From positions 1-5,484 of the forward strand of contig JAHHSH010000084.1 of NCBI GenBank assembly GCA_020025345.1: 5,484 nucleotides of DNA, written 5' to 3'. The DNA is from Oscillospiraceae bacterium. GTDB lineage: Bacteria; Bacillota; Clostridia; Oscillospirales; Oscillospiraceae. The position numbers and the translations under genes are program-made. This document shows, piece after piece, positions 1 to 5,484 of the stretch. The number at the start of each line of letters is the position of its first letter. Position 1 is the stretch's first letter. The notes beneath the pieces are model-generated. The model did not search any database and was not told the origin of the DNA. It saw only the letters and a program-made list of their open reading frames with translations.

Positions 1-3000
1 GATGAGTCGGTGGAGCTGTGGGATAGTTATATGGAGGCCTGCCTTCATCCGGATCGCCGTATTTCTCCCAAGCACGCACTGCGTATCTCCAACAGTCTCA
101 AGACCATCGGTGAGTCGCTCTTTAAGAACTGCGACCCCAAGGAGGCCAAGGCTTTGATGGAGCCGCTGCTGCGCCGGCTTCTGACAGCGACAGGCGATGA
201 CCGCTTTGTGCTGGTGGATACGCTGGCGCGTCTGCCGTATCGCTATCTTCCGCGGGAACGGCTGGAAGAGGTGACCTGTGCGCTGGCAGATATGTTGTCT
301 GATGGCGAGATCAGCCTGCGTCTGGCAGTGCTCCGCTGCATGGAAAAACTGCATCATCTGCCGGAGGTCAGAGAGACAGTGGAGCGTGTGGTACGGGACT
401 TTTCTGTGCCGGACGGCGAGAACGCCGATGCGCTCCACTATATGAAGCGTCAGGTGCTGGGATTGCCTACGGACATCCTCAGCAAGGAGGACGCCTCCCG
501 GATGTATCTGAGTAACTTGAAGTGGGCCGTACACTGGACGGTGAAGCTGACGCAGGTGTATATGCTCTGCGACCACGCGAAAGCCCACCCGGAGACAGCG
601 TTCCATACGGCTATGCATCTCTCTAACGTGCTGTGTGTCAGCGAACATCTGCCGGTGCGTAAGGCGGCCGGAGCGCGGCTTTTGGAAATCGCGCCTCTTT
701 TGAGTGTGGATCACGCCAATGAGATCACGGTGGATCTGCTGCGCGAGCTGGAGACAGGACAGGATCAGATCTCCTATGTGGTGCCGCCTGTCTTGGGACG
801 GCTCATGTGCCTGCTGCCGGAAAAGGAACTGTGGGAGGCAGAGCTGTTCCTGGAAAATCAGGTGCATGGTTCCGTGGTTCGCTCGGCCTGTATGTCGTTG
901 CAGGTGGTGGGCGAGATGCTCAATACGCTGGACGAGAACGAGACGGAGATGACAGATCGGGCGCTGGGTCTTCTGATGATCGGCGTGAGCCACTATAAGG
1001 AGACGATTCACAGTACGGCGCTGCAGGTGCTCTGTCGCGATGTGCTGGGCAGCAGCCGCATCTCGCTGCAGCGCCGGGGGGCTATGCTGGTGCGGCTTCA
1101 TAAGAAGCTGCTGACCATGCTGACGGAATCCCGCCCGGGGCAGCTGACCTTCTTCAATGCAGCTGCCATGCTCAACCACCTCTACCGCTTTATTGTGGAG
1201 TATCAGGTGCAGGTGGGGCCGCTGGAGTTCCCGGCACCGAAACCTGCGGCATTTTTCCCCGGTACCTTTGACCCCTTCTCTGTGGGACATCGTCAGATTG
1301 TGGAGGAGATTCGGAAACGGGGTTACGAGGTTTATCTGGCAGTGGATGAATTTTCGTGGAGCAAAATGCCCCTTCCCAAGCTCCTGCGCCGAAAGATCGC
1401 TGCCATCTCCACGGCAGATCAGTGGGACACGTATCTCTTTCCCGATGATGTGCCGGTGAATATCGCCATGCCGGAGGATCTTGCAAAGATGGCACAGCTG
1501 CTGCCGGGGCGAGAGGTCTGGCTGGTAGCCGGCAGCGATGTGATCTATAATGCTTCTGCCTACCGGGGGGAGCATCCCGGCGGTGCGGCGACCTATAACC
1601 ATATCGTCTTTTGCCGCAATGGGCAGAGTGCGGATCGAAAGCCGCTGGAGGAGATCATTGAGGGACAGCTGAAAATCCTGTCTCTGCCGCCTTTCTTTGA
1701 ATCGGTCAGTTCCAGCCGCATCCGTGAATTCATTGACCGTAAGCTGGATATTTCTATGCTGGTCGATCCGGTGGTGCAGTCGTTCATCTATGAACAGGGA
1801 CTCTATATCCGCTCCCCAGAGCTGAAAAATGTCATGACGCGGCAAAAGATCTATTTCCGCTGCTTCAATAAGGCAGAAGAGGGATTGCCGGCGCCGATGA
1901 CGGAAGCCATGTCTGCGGCGGCTAAGCCGCTGGGCGTTCTGCTGTGCGGACGGGAGGACGGCACCGTGCTGGGCTGGGCTGTAGGCCATACGCTGCAGGC
2001 TGCAGATCTCTATGACGTACTCCACTCCATTGAAGCGGCCAAATATGTGCGCCGTTACGCATCAGGGCGAATTTTGATGGTACACGAGGTGGCTTCTGCT
2101 GCGCAGCGCAATACCGAGGATTGCCGCGTACTCCTCAACGAATTGCTGGCGCGCAGTCTGGAGGGAGATCACACCTATGCACTGTGCCGCTGCGCTCCGG
2201 AGGATAAGGCACTGCGGGGCGCCTTGGATCAGATGGGTTTCGTGCCGGTGGCCAGCTGTAACGATATTTTTTATGTGGATATGCGTGCGCCTGTGATTTT
2301 ACTGCAGGATGTGCTGCTGAGTCTGAAAAAGCCCCATCAAGACGACGCAGAGGTGAAGGCCGCTGTGATGGCAACCCGCCCGAAGCTGCGGGGTGCGTTG
2401 CTGCAGATGTTCCCGGGGAAACTCCTGCTGTGCTTCGACTCGGAGATGCTCAACCAAGCGGTTATGGAACGGGTGGAGCGCATCAACGGCGTGCGGGACG
2501 TGCCGGAGAATGTGCGTCGGCTGGGCCCCTATATGTGCGTTCCTTACGGCAAGATCCTCTCCAATGAGATCGTGCCCAACACGGTGACCAAGACGCTCCA
2601 TGCGGAAAAGCGCTTTGCCCCGGATATGCGCAGCTTTGAGATCGTAGAATATCCCGGCTATTCCCCTTTGAAAAATCAGGTGCGTACCCTCAAATCCTTC
2701 CATCGGCCGGTACTTTTGGTGGATGACCTGCTGCATAAAGGCTACCGGATCGACAAGCTGGATCGGGTGTTCCGGGAGGAACATCTGGAGACGGAGCGCA
2801 CCATCGTGGCAGTGATGTCCGGTTACGGACAGGATCTGATGCGGGTGCAGGGGCGAAAGGCGGAGTGTGAGTACTTCATTCCCAATCTCCATTACTGGCT
2901 GACGGAAAGCCTGCTCTATCCCTTTATCGGCGGCGACAGTGTCAGCGGCCGCTCTATTAAGGAACGGATGCTGCCTTCCATCAATCTGGTGCTGCCATAC

Positions 3001-3294
3001 TACTATCCTAATTTTCTCGACGATGTAGATGATAAGGCTATTCGCATTTTCAGCCGTGTGGCGCTGGAGAATACGCTGGAGATCATGCGGATGCTGGAGC
3101 GCCGCCATCAGGAGATCTTTAATACAACATTGACGATTCGGCGTCTGCGTGAGGCGCTGCTGCAGCCCCGGCTGCCGGACGAGGGAAACTGTATGCACTA
3201 TAATTTCCACCTGCCGGCCTCGGCCTATCTGGAGGAAAATCTGACCCGGATGCAGCGTATCTGCCGCAGGGAGGAGGACAGCGATGATCTATAA
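1..3294 (+). CDS. Giant multidomain protein: HEAT-like / nucleotidyltransferase / GNAT-like / phosphoribosyltransferase-like (5' partial)
   Basis: The reading frame is already open at base 1 and runs to TAA at 3292-3294. A GTG at 10 is the first possible start inside the window, but only nine bases precede it and no ribosome site is visible, so the true start is probably upstream. Residue numbers here count from that GTG. Seen in order: helical, HEAT-like repeats (~20-400); a cytidylyltransferase-like domain with GTFDPFSVGH (418-427) and SSSRIR (567-572); a GNAT-like segment (~611-758); a phosphoribosyltransferase-like segment with VLLVDDLLHKG (901-911); and a helical tail to 1094. No signal peptide or membrane helix is seen, so it is probably cytosolic. 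Housekeeping NadD or CoaD proteins are about 160-220 residues, so this is a fusion of another kind. It overlaps the next gene by 11 bp, implying joint expression. The nucleotidyltransferase call is firm; the overall function is unknown. Confidence 0.9.
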   Translation, partial: DESVELWDSYMEACLHPDRRISPKHALRISNSLKTIGESLFKNCDPKEAKALMEPLLRRLLTATGDDRFVLVDTLARLPYRYLPRERLEEVTCALADMLSDGEISLRLAVLRCMEKLHHLPEVRETVERVVRDFSVPDGENADALHYMKRQVLGLPTDILSKEDASRMYLSNLKWAVHWTVKLTQVYMLCDHAKAHPETAFHTAMHLSNVLCVSEHLPVRKAAGARLLEIAPLLSVDHANEITVDLLRELETGQDQISYVVPPVLGRLMCLLPEKELWEAELFLENQVHGSVVRSACMSLQVVGEMLNTLDENETEMTDRALGLLMIGVSHYKETIHSTALQVLCRDVLGSSRISLQRRGAMLVRLHKKLLTMLTESRPGQLTFFNAAAMLNHLYRFIVEYQVQVGPLEFPAPKPAAFFPGTFDPFSVGHRQIVEEIRKRGYEVYLAVDEFSWSKMPLPKLLRRKIAAISTADQWDTYLFPDDVPVNIAMPEDLAKMAQLLPGREVWLVAGSDVIYNASAYRGEHPGGAATYNHIVFCRNGQSADRKPLEEIIEGQLKILSLPPFFESVSSSRIREFIDRKLDISMLVDPVVQSFIYEQGLYIRSPELKNVMTRQKIYFRCFNKAEEGLPAPMTEAMSAAAKPLGVLLCGREDGTVLGWAVGHTLQAADLYDVLHSIEAAKYVRRYASGRILMVHEVASAAQRNTEDCRVLLNELLARSLEGDHTYALCRCAPEDKALRGALDQMGFVPVASCNDIFYVDMRAPVILLQDVLLSLKKPHQDDAEVKAAVMATRPKLRGALLQMFPGKLLLCFDSEMLNQAVMERVERINGVRDVPENVRRLGPYMCVPYGKILSNEIVPNTVTKTLHAEKRFAPDMRSFEIVEYPGYSPLKNQVRTLKSFHRPVLLVDDLLHKGYRIDKLDRVFREEHLETERTIVAVMSGYGQDLMRVQGRKAECEYFIPNLHYWLTESLLYPFIGGDSVSGRSIKERMLPSINLVLPYYYPNFLDDVDDKAIRIFSRVALENTLEIMRMLERRHQEIFNTTLTIRRLREALLQPRLPDEGNCMHYNFHLPASAYLEENLTRMQRICRREEDSDDL
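67..1209 (+). other. HEAT-like helical repeat region of the giant protein
   Basis: Residues about 20-400 are almost entirely amphipathic helices separated by short turns. They are rich in Leu, Glu, Arg and Ala, and several turns carry Pro or Asp, for example around 59-125, 213-300 and 314-372. Examples are VRKAAGARLLEIAPLLSV (216-233) and SVVRSACMSLQVVGEML (288-304), which have the look of HEAT/ARM-type solenoid units. No catalytic motif is evident. Such solenoids usually act as protein-protein or protein-nucleic-acid scaffolds. The assignment rests on helical periodicity only; another alpha-helical fold is possible. Confidence 0.5.
1243..1809 (+). other. NadD/CoaD-superfamily nucleotidyltransferase domain
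   Basis: Residues about 412-600 form a complete HIGH-superfamily nucleotidyltransferase. The first strand and nucleotide-binding loop read AAFFPGTFDPFSVGH (413-427), matching the G-[ST]-FDP-x-[HT]-x-GH motif of NadD and CoaD, although the first His/Thr is Ser424. The central part EVWLVAGSDVIYNASAY (502-518) resembles the NadD segment with the (V/I)GxD turn. The end has SVSSSRIREFI (565-575), equivalent to the ISSTxIR motif that binds ATP phosphates, followed by VDPVVQSFIYEQGLY (585-599), which matches the usual NadD ending V...V..YI...gLY. Such enzymes transfer AMP or CMP from ATP or CTP to a phosphorylated acceptor and release pyrophosphate. Retention of both motifs suggests activity. The acceptor cannot be deduced; nicotinate mononucleotide is only one candidate. 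Confidence 0.87.
1840..2283 (+). other. GNAT-like acyltransferase domain, probably degenerate
   Basis: Residues about 611-758 follow the beta-alpha order of GNAT N-acyltransferases. A strand pair around GVLLCGREDGTVLGWAVGH (642-660) is followed by a strand GRILMVHEVAS (686-696), a helix CRVLLNELLARSLEG (705-719), a strand YALCRCAP (723-730), and a helix plus strand KALRGALDQMGFVPV (733-747) that mimics the typical alr.fyek.GF ending. A final strand reads DIFYVDM (752-758). The acetyl-CoA pyrophosphate loop, normally Q/R-x-x-G-x-G/A, would lie at QRNTEDCRVLL (699-709) and lacks both glycines. The fold call is therefore moderate, and catalysis by acetyl-CoA is doubtful. It may be a structural or binding remnant. 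Confidence 0.5.
2407..2949 (+). other. Phosphoribosyltransferase-like domain with altered PRPP loop
   Basis: Residues about 800-980 resemble type I phosphoribosyltransferases. The best landmark is the hydrophobic strand and acidic pair PVLLVDDLLHKGYRIDKL (900-917), corresponding to the PRPP-binding signature of four hydrophobics, two acidic residues, then a short loop ending T/S-G. Here the loop ends Lys910-Gly911. Upstream, YMCVPYGKILSNEIVPN (841-857) is a conserved-looking block that could supply the early strand and pyrophosphate loop. TIVAVMSGYGQDLM (931-944) looks like the next strand. The segment after it, CEYFIPNLHYWL (953-964), is aromatic-rich and could form a base pocket. Family members move ribose 5-phosphate between PRPP and a base, or only bind nucleotides in regulatory versions. 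The missing T/S makes activity uncertain. Confidence 0.55.
2962..3291 (+). other. C-terminal helical tail of the giant protein
   Basis: Residues about 985-1094 contain a hydrophobic, aromatic patch with INLVLPYYYPNFLDD (991-1005), then long charged helices (about 1008-1054 and 1072-1090). I recognise no catalytic motif. The pattern suits an oligomerisation or domain-packing extension that follows the phosphoribosyltransferase-like core. The last codons, SDDL, lie in the overlap with the next gene. Confidence 0.5.
3268..3277 (+). promoter_or_regulatory. Strong ribosome binding site for the dehydrogenase-like gene
   Basis: The purine run AGGGAGGAGG contains a full anti-16S complement and lies six bases before the ATG at 3284. 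It is inside the last codons of the preceding gene. It supports ATG 3284 as the true start and predicts efficient initiation independent of, or in addition to, coupling with the upstream gene. Confidence 0.85.
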
Positions 3295-4513
3295 GAAATG
3301 GAAAGATATTTGCCTTTGCGGTGCGGCGGAGGAGATGCCCGTCGGCAGTGAGCCGGTGGCAAAGCCTTTTGCGCCAATGGTATTTTTGGTTCGCAGAAAC
3401 GGCTTCAACAGCCGTGGACTCTACGCCATCACCGCGCTGGACGAGCTGGAGGAGACGGAGGGCATCCTGTGCCTGACAGCCCGGAAGCCCCGGCTGGAAG
3501 GTGAACTGGCGCAGCTGGTTTCGGAGCACGGTGCTACCGTGCTCAATACGGCCTTTTCCAACGCATTTCCGGTGCTGGAAACCTATCTCCACCCTAAGCG
3601 TGAGGGCTTACGGGTGACGTTGGTGGGCCTTGGCGATGTGGGTGGTACGCTGCTCACGGGGCTGAAACTCTTGGGGCGCGAGATCGATGAGATCGCCCTG
3701 TACGATCCCAACGAGACCATGTGCCGCCGCTATGAGATGGAACTCAACCAAGTCCTGCCGGAGCGGGCGGGGGAGAGAATGCCCCGCGTCACCATCTGCC
3801 GGGAGGAAGATCTTTTCCGCTGCGATCTTTTCGTGTTTACCGCCTCCCGCGGTGTCCCGGCTGTGGGCAGCGCTGTGCAGGATGTGCGTATGGCGCAGTT
3901 TGACGCCAACCGGGTCATGGTGGCCAGCTATGCCAAGATGGCCAGAGAGGCCGGGTTTACGGGGCAGTTCTGCCAAGTCTCCGACCCGGTGGATCACCTT
4001 GCAAGAGAGGTGTTTTTGTGCAGTAACCGCAACGAAGCTGGACAGCTGGACTTTGCCGGGCTCCTGCCGGAGCAGGTGCAGGGCTTTGGCCTTGGCGTCA
4101 TGGCGGCACGGGCTGCCTACTATGCAGAGCGTGAGGGCGTTCCGTTTGAGAATGGCCGGGTCTACGGCCCTCACGGACAGGGGTTGGTGGTGGCCAACCG
4201 TGCCGACCAAGACTATGACAACCACCTTTCCTGCCGCTTGACAGAACTGACACGCACAGCAAATCTGGAAGTGCGGGAGCTGGGCTTCAAGCCCTATATT
4301 GCGCCGGGGCTCTCCTCGGCGGCCATCTCTATTTTGCAGCTGCTGCGGGGGGAGGAACACTACGGCGCCGTGCCGCTGGGTGGGGTCTACTTCGGCTGCC
4401 GCAGCCGCATGACAGCGCAGGGACTTCTGCTGCGCCGTGAATCCATTTGCCAGCCGCTGCTGGCGCGTTTGGAGGAGACCTACCGGGCACTGCAGGCCTT
4501 TGATTACCGATGA
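3284..4513 (+). CDS. Lactate/malate dehydrogenase-superfamily protein with N-terminal extension and atypical active site
   Basis: This 409-residue protein starts at an ATG with a perfect ribosome site and overlaps the upstream gene by 11 bp. Residues 1-108 are an extension I do not recognise; LDH/MDH enzymes are usually 310-330 residues and begin at the Rossmann strand. From 109 the family pattern is clear: VTLVGLGDVGG (111-121, dinucleotide loop), Asp141 at the end of strand 2 (an NAD rather than NADP sign), loop Arg202, VSDPVDHLA (232-240) in place of AANPVD, Arg276 and YGPHGQG (294-300) with the catalytic-type His297. By ungapped comparison around these anchors, Arg109, Arg171 and His195 of LDH are kept, but Asn140 becomes Asp234 and Asp168 becomes Met273. 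The C-terminal part also fits the family (GLSSAAISILQLL, 342-354). It is most likely an NAD-binding cytosolic oxidoreductase, or a descendant, acting on something other than lactate or malate. Confidence is high for the superfamily and low for the substrate. Confidence 0.87.
   Translation: MIYKKWKDICLCGAAEEMPVGSEPVAKPFAPMVFLVRRNGFNSRGLYAITALDELEETEGILCLTARKPRLEGELAQLVSEHGATVLNTAFSNAFPVLETYLHPKREGLRVTLVGLGDVGGTLLTGLKLLGREIDEIALYDPNETMCRRYEMELNQVLPERAGERMPRVTICREEDLFRCDLFVFTASRGVPAVGSAVQDVRMAQFDANRVMVASYAKMAREAGFTGQFCQVSDPVDHLAREVFLCSNRNEAGQLDFAGLLPEQVQGFGLGVMAARAAYYAEREGVPFENGRVYGPHGQGLVVANRADQDYDNHLSCRLTELTRTANLEVRELGFKPYIAPGLSSAAISILQLLRGEEHYGAVPLGGVYFGCRSRMTAQGLLLRRESICQPLLARLEETYRALQAFDYR
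4510..4513 (+). promoter_or_regulatory. ATGA stop-start overlap: translational coupling site
   Basis: The ATG of the flavoprotein gene (4510-4512) and the TGA of the dehydrogenase-like gene (4511-4513) share four bases. In the new frame a TGA at 4501-4503 blocks any earlier start. No good ribosome site lies at the normal distance; the nearest purine run, GGAGGAG at 4471-4477, is over 30 bases upstream. Initiation therefore probably depends on ribosomes finishing the preceding gene, which ties the levels of the two proteins together. Confidence 0.8.
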
Positions 4514-4989
4514 AGGGGCCTGTTGCACTGGTGCGGATCGGCACCACAGAGCGGATGGAGCGACTGCTCTCCTTTGCGCTGGAGGGCACAGCCGTAGAAA
4601 CTGTGCCGCTGACGGCGGTGGAGCGCTTGCAGCGAAAGCGAGTGCTTTTTGCACTGGCACTGGACGACTTGGGGCCGGGGGAGGAATTTGTCCGCCTGCT
4701 GCGTCTGCTGCGGGGGAAGCCCCACTGCCTGCGGGGAAGTGTAGGCTGCATCCTTGTGGACGGCGAGGGAGAGCTGTATACCAAGGCTGCGGCGCAGGAA
4801 TTGGCGTTGGCCGCCAACGGCGCGGGCTGCATGTTCCCGGGGAAGCCGCTGGTGGAGGGGACGGGCTCTCTCTATAACCAGCATATTCAGGCGAAGCGTC
4901 TGGGGCTGGATTGGGAGGAGACATATTTTCGCCGCGGCCGGGAACTGACAGATCGTCTTATAAACTTTCATGCGCCGAAATTTGAAAAT
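4510..4989 (+). other. N-terminal domain of the flavoprotein, possibly a degenerate flavodoxin-like unit
   Basis: Residues 1-160 precede the FMN reductase domain. They open with a strand PVALVRIGTTERMERLLSFA (4-23) and contain VGCILVDGEGELYTKAAAQE (78-97) and AANGAGCMFPGKPLVEGTGS (101-120), then a helix around LGLDWEETYFRRGRELTDRL (134-153). The central strand VGCILVD, the following helix and the glycine-rich block with Cys107, FPG and TGS give the impression of the second half of a flavodoxin-type alpha/beta fold that has lost the typical phosphate loop. If right, the protein is a tandem of a divergent and a canonical flavodoxin unit. The assignment is tentative; no active residue can be named. 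Confidence 0.4.
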
Positions 4990-5484
4990 CCGCGGGTGCT
5001 GATGCTCCACGCATCCGATCAGCGCCGATCTAATACGGTGTGGCTGGGGCGTGAGATCCTGCGGCGTCTGCCCGGGAATTTCCAAGCGCAGGAGATCTGC
5101 CTGCAAAATGGTGCGATCTATGACTGCCGGGGCTGCTCCTATGAGACTTGCCTTCACTTTTCGAAAAGCGGTACCTGCTTCTATGGCGGTGCTATTTCAC
5201 AGGAAGTGCTGCCGGCCATTCGCAGCTGCGATGCCATGCTGTTTCTCTGTCCTAATTATAATGACGCGGTCAGTGCCAACATTATGGCACTTTTCAATCG
5301 GCTCACGAATCTTCTGGTGCAGCAGGAGCTGCTGGATAAGTACCTCTTTGGCGTGGTGGTTTCCGGCTATTCCGGCAGTGATCTGGTGGCCCGGCAGCTG
5401 CTGGGTGCCATGTGCTTTAATAAGACGGTGATGCTGCCACCGGAATTCTGCATGATGGAAACGGCGCACGACCCGGATTCCGCC
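4510..5484 (+). CDS. NADPH-dependent FMN reductase / flavodoxin-fold protein with N-terminal domain (3' partial)
   Basis: The frame runs 325 codons from ATG 4510 to the window edge without a stop. Residues 1-160 form an N-terminal domain; residues 161 onward are a flavodoxin-like domain of the NADPH-dependent FMN reductase family. There, RVLMLHASDQRRSNT (162-176) fits strand 1 plus the FMN phosphate loop (family form GSPRKNGNT). C206-x2-C209-x4-C214-x8-C223 occupies the place of the compact cysteine motif seen in iron-sulfur flavoproteins. LCPNYNDAVSANIMALFNR (246-264) matches the family block P-V-Y-x-x-x-V-S-A-x-x-K-x-F-x-D-R. LFGVVVSGYSGSD (278-290) is the next strand and loop. Members bind FMN and pass electrons from NAD(P)H or ferredoxin to various acceptors. 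It is coupled to the dehydrogenase-like gene. Probably only the final helix or two are missing. Whether the cysteines hold a 4Fe-4S cluster is inferred. Confidence 0.87.
   Translation, partial: MKGPVALVRIGTTERMERLLSFALEGTAVETVPLTAVERLQRKRVLFALALDDLGPGEEFVRLLRLLRGKPHCLRGSVGCILVDGEGELYTKAAAQELALAANGAGCMFPGKPLVEGTGSLYNQHIQAKRLGLDWEETYFRRGRELTDRLINFHAPKFENPRVLMLHASDQRRSNTVWLGREILRRLPGNFQAQEICLQNGAIYDCRGCSYETCLHFSKSGTCFYGGAISQEVLPAIRSCDAMLFLCPNYNDAVSANIMALFNRLTNLLVQQELLDKYLFGVVVSGYSGSDLVARQLLGAMCFNKTVMLPPEFCMMETAHDPDSA

Noticed and set aside
10..12. GTG at base 10 as the true start of the first gene
   Set aside because: The frame is open before it (codons GAT GAG TCG) and there is no room to see a ribosome site. 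The protein is treated as 5' partial.
1243..1809. Naming the first gene nadD or coaD
   Set aside because: The domain belongs to the superfamily, but the host protein is over five times longer than these enzymes and the motif residue Ser424 fits neither. A housekeeping symbol would mislead.
2299..3210. 303-codon open frame on the minus strand
   Set aside because: It is antisense to the PRTase-like part of the giant protein. Its His/Gln-rich, low-complexity translation is typical of an antisense shadow.
3284..3294. Frameshift or fusion between the first and second genes
   Set aside because: The overlap has a strong ribosome site and a clean ATG, the upstream protein ends in a plausible charged tail and the downstream protein begins normally, so two separate proteins are expected.
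4471..4477. GGAGGAG as ribosome site for the third gene
   Set aside because: It is more than 30 bases before ATG 4510, far beyond working distance. It encodes Glu-Glu in the preceding gene.
3284..4513. Naming the second gene ldh or mdh
   Set aside because: Key catalytic positions equivalent to Asp168 and Asn140 are changed and the substrate loop is unlike either enzyme.
3608..4924. Long open frame of 438 codons on the minus strand
   Set aside because: It lies opposite two well-supported genes with recognisable motifs, is rich in Pro, Ala, Arg, Gln and His as expected for a shadow of GC-rich codons, and has no recognisable domain.
1..5484. Mobile element, CRISPR, tRNA/rRNA, terminator or promoter
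   Set aside because: I saw no direct or inverted repeat pairs, transposase motifs, spaced repeats, hairpin followed by a T run, or non-coding gap anywhere in the window.

Overview
The window is wholly coding on the + strand. Three head-to-tail genes overlap one another (by 11 bp and by 4 bp), so they form one transcriptional and probably translationally coupled unit. Both ends are cut: the first gene is open at base 1 and the third is open at base 5484. No promoter, terminator, RNA gene, mobile element, repeat array or CRISPR is visible, and there is no intergenic stretch to hold one. The GC-rich third codon positions, strong AGGGAGGAGG ribosome site and protein style fit a moderately GC-rich anaerobic Firmicute, for example the Oscillospiraceae (Oscillibacter/Flavonifractor-like). 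That is an impression from composition and families, not a marker-based assignment.

Layout. (1) Bases 1-3294: a very large multidomain protein of at least 1097 residues. It has a helical HEAT-like N-terminal half, then a NadD/CoaD-type nucleotidyltransferase domain, a degenerate GNAT-like domain, a phosphoribosyltransferase-like domain and a helical tail. (2) Bases 3284-4513: a 409-residue member of the lactate/malate dehydrogenase superfamily with a ~108-residue N-terminal extension. It keeps the active-site His and two substrate-type Arg residues, but the Asp partner of the His and the usual Asn of the NPVD motif are replaced. (3) Bases 4510-5484 and beyond: a two-part flavoprotein with an unusual N-terminal domain followed by an NADPH-dependent FMN reductase/iron-sulfur-flavoprotein-like domain with a four-Cys cluster-type motif.

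How they may work together. The nucleotidyltransferase and phosphoribosyltransferase folds are the two fold types that build dinucleotide cofactors from a base (base + PRPP, then + ATP). Here they sit in one polypeptide next to an NAD-type Rossmann oxidoreductase and a flavodoxin-fold protein. Because several catalytic motifs are altered, the set does not look like housekeeping NAD synthesis, lactate metabolism or simple flavin reduction. A dedicated but undefined nucleotide/cofactor-linked redox system is a reasonable hypothesis; its substrate cannot be read from the sequence. I do not recognise it as a named pathway.
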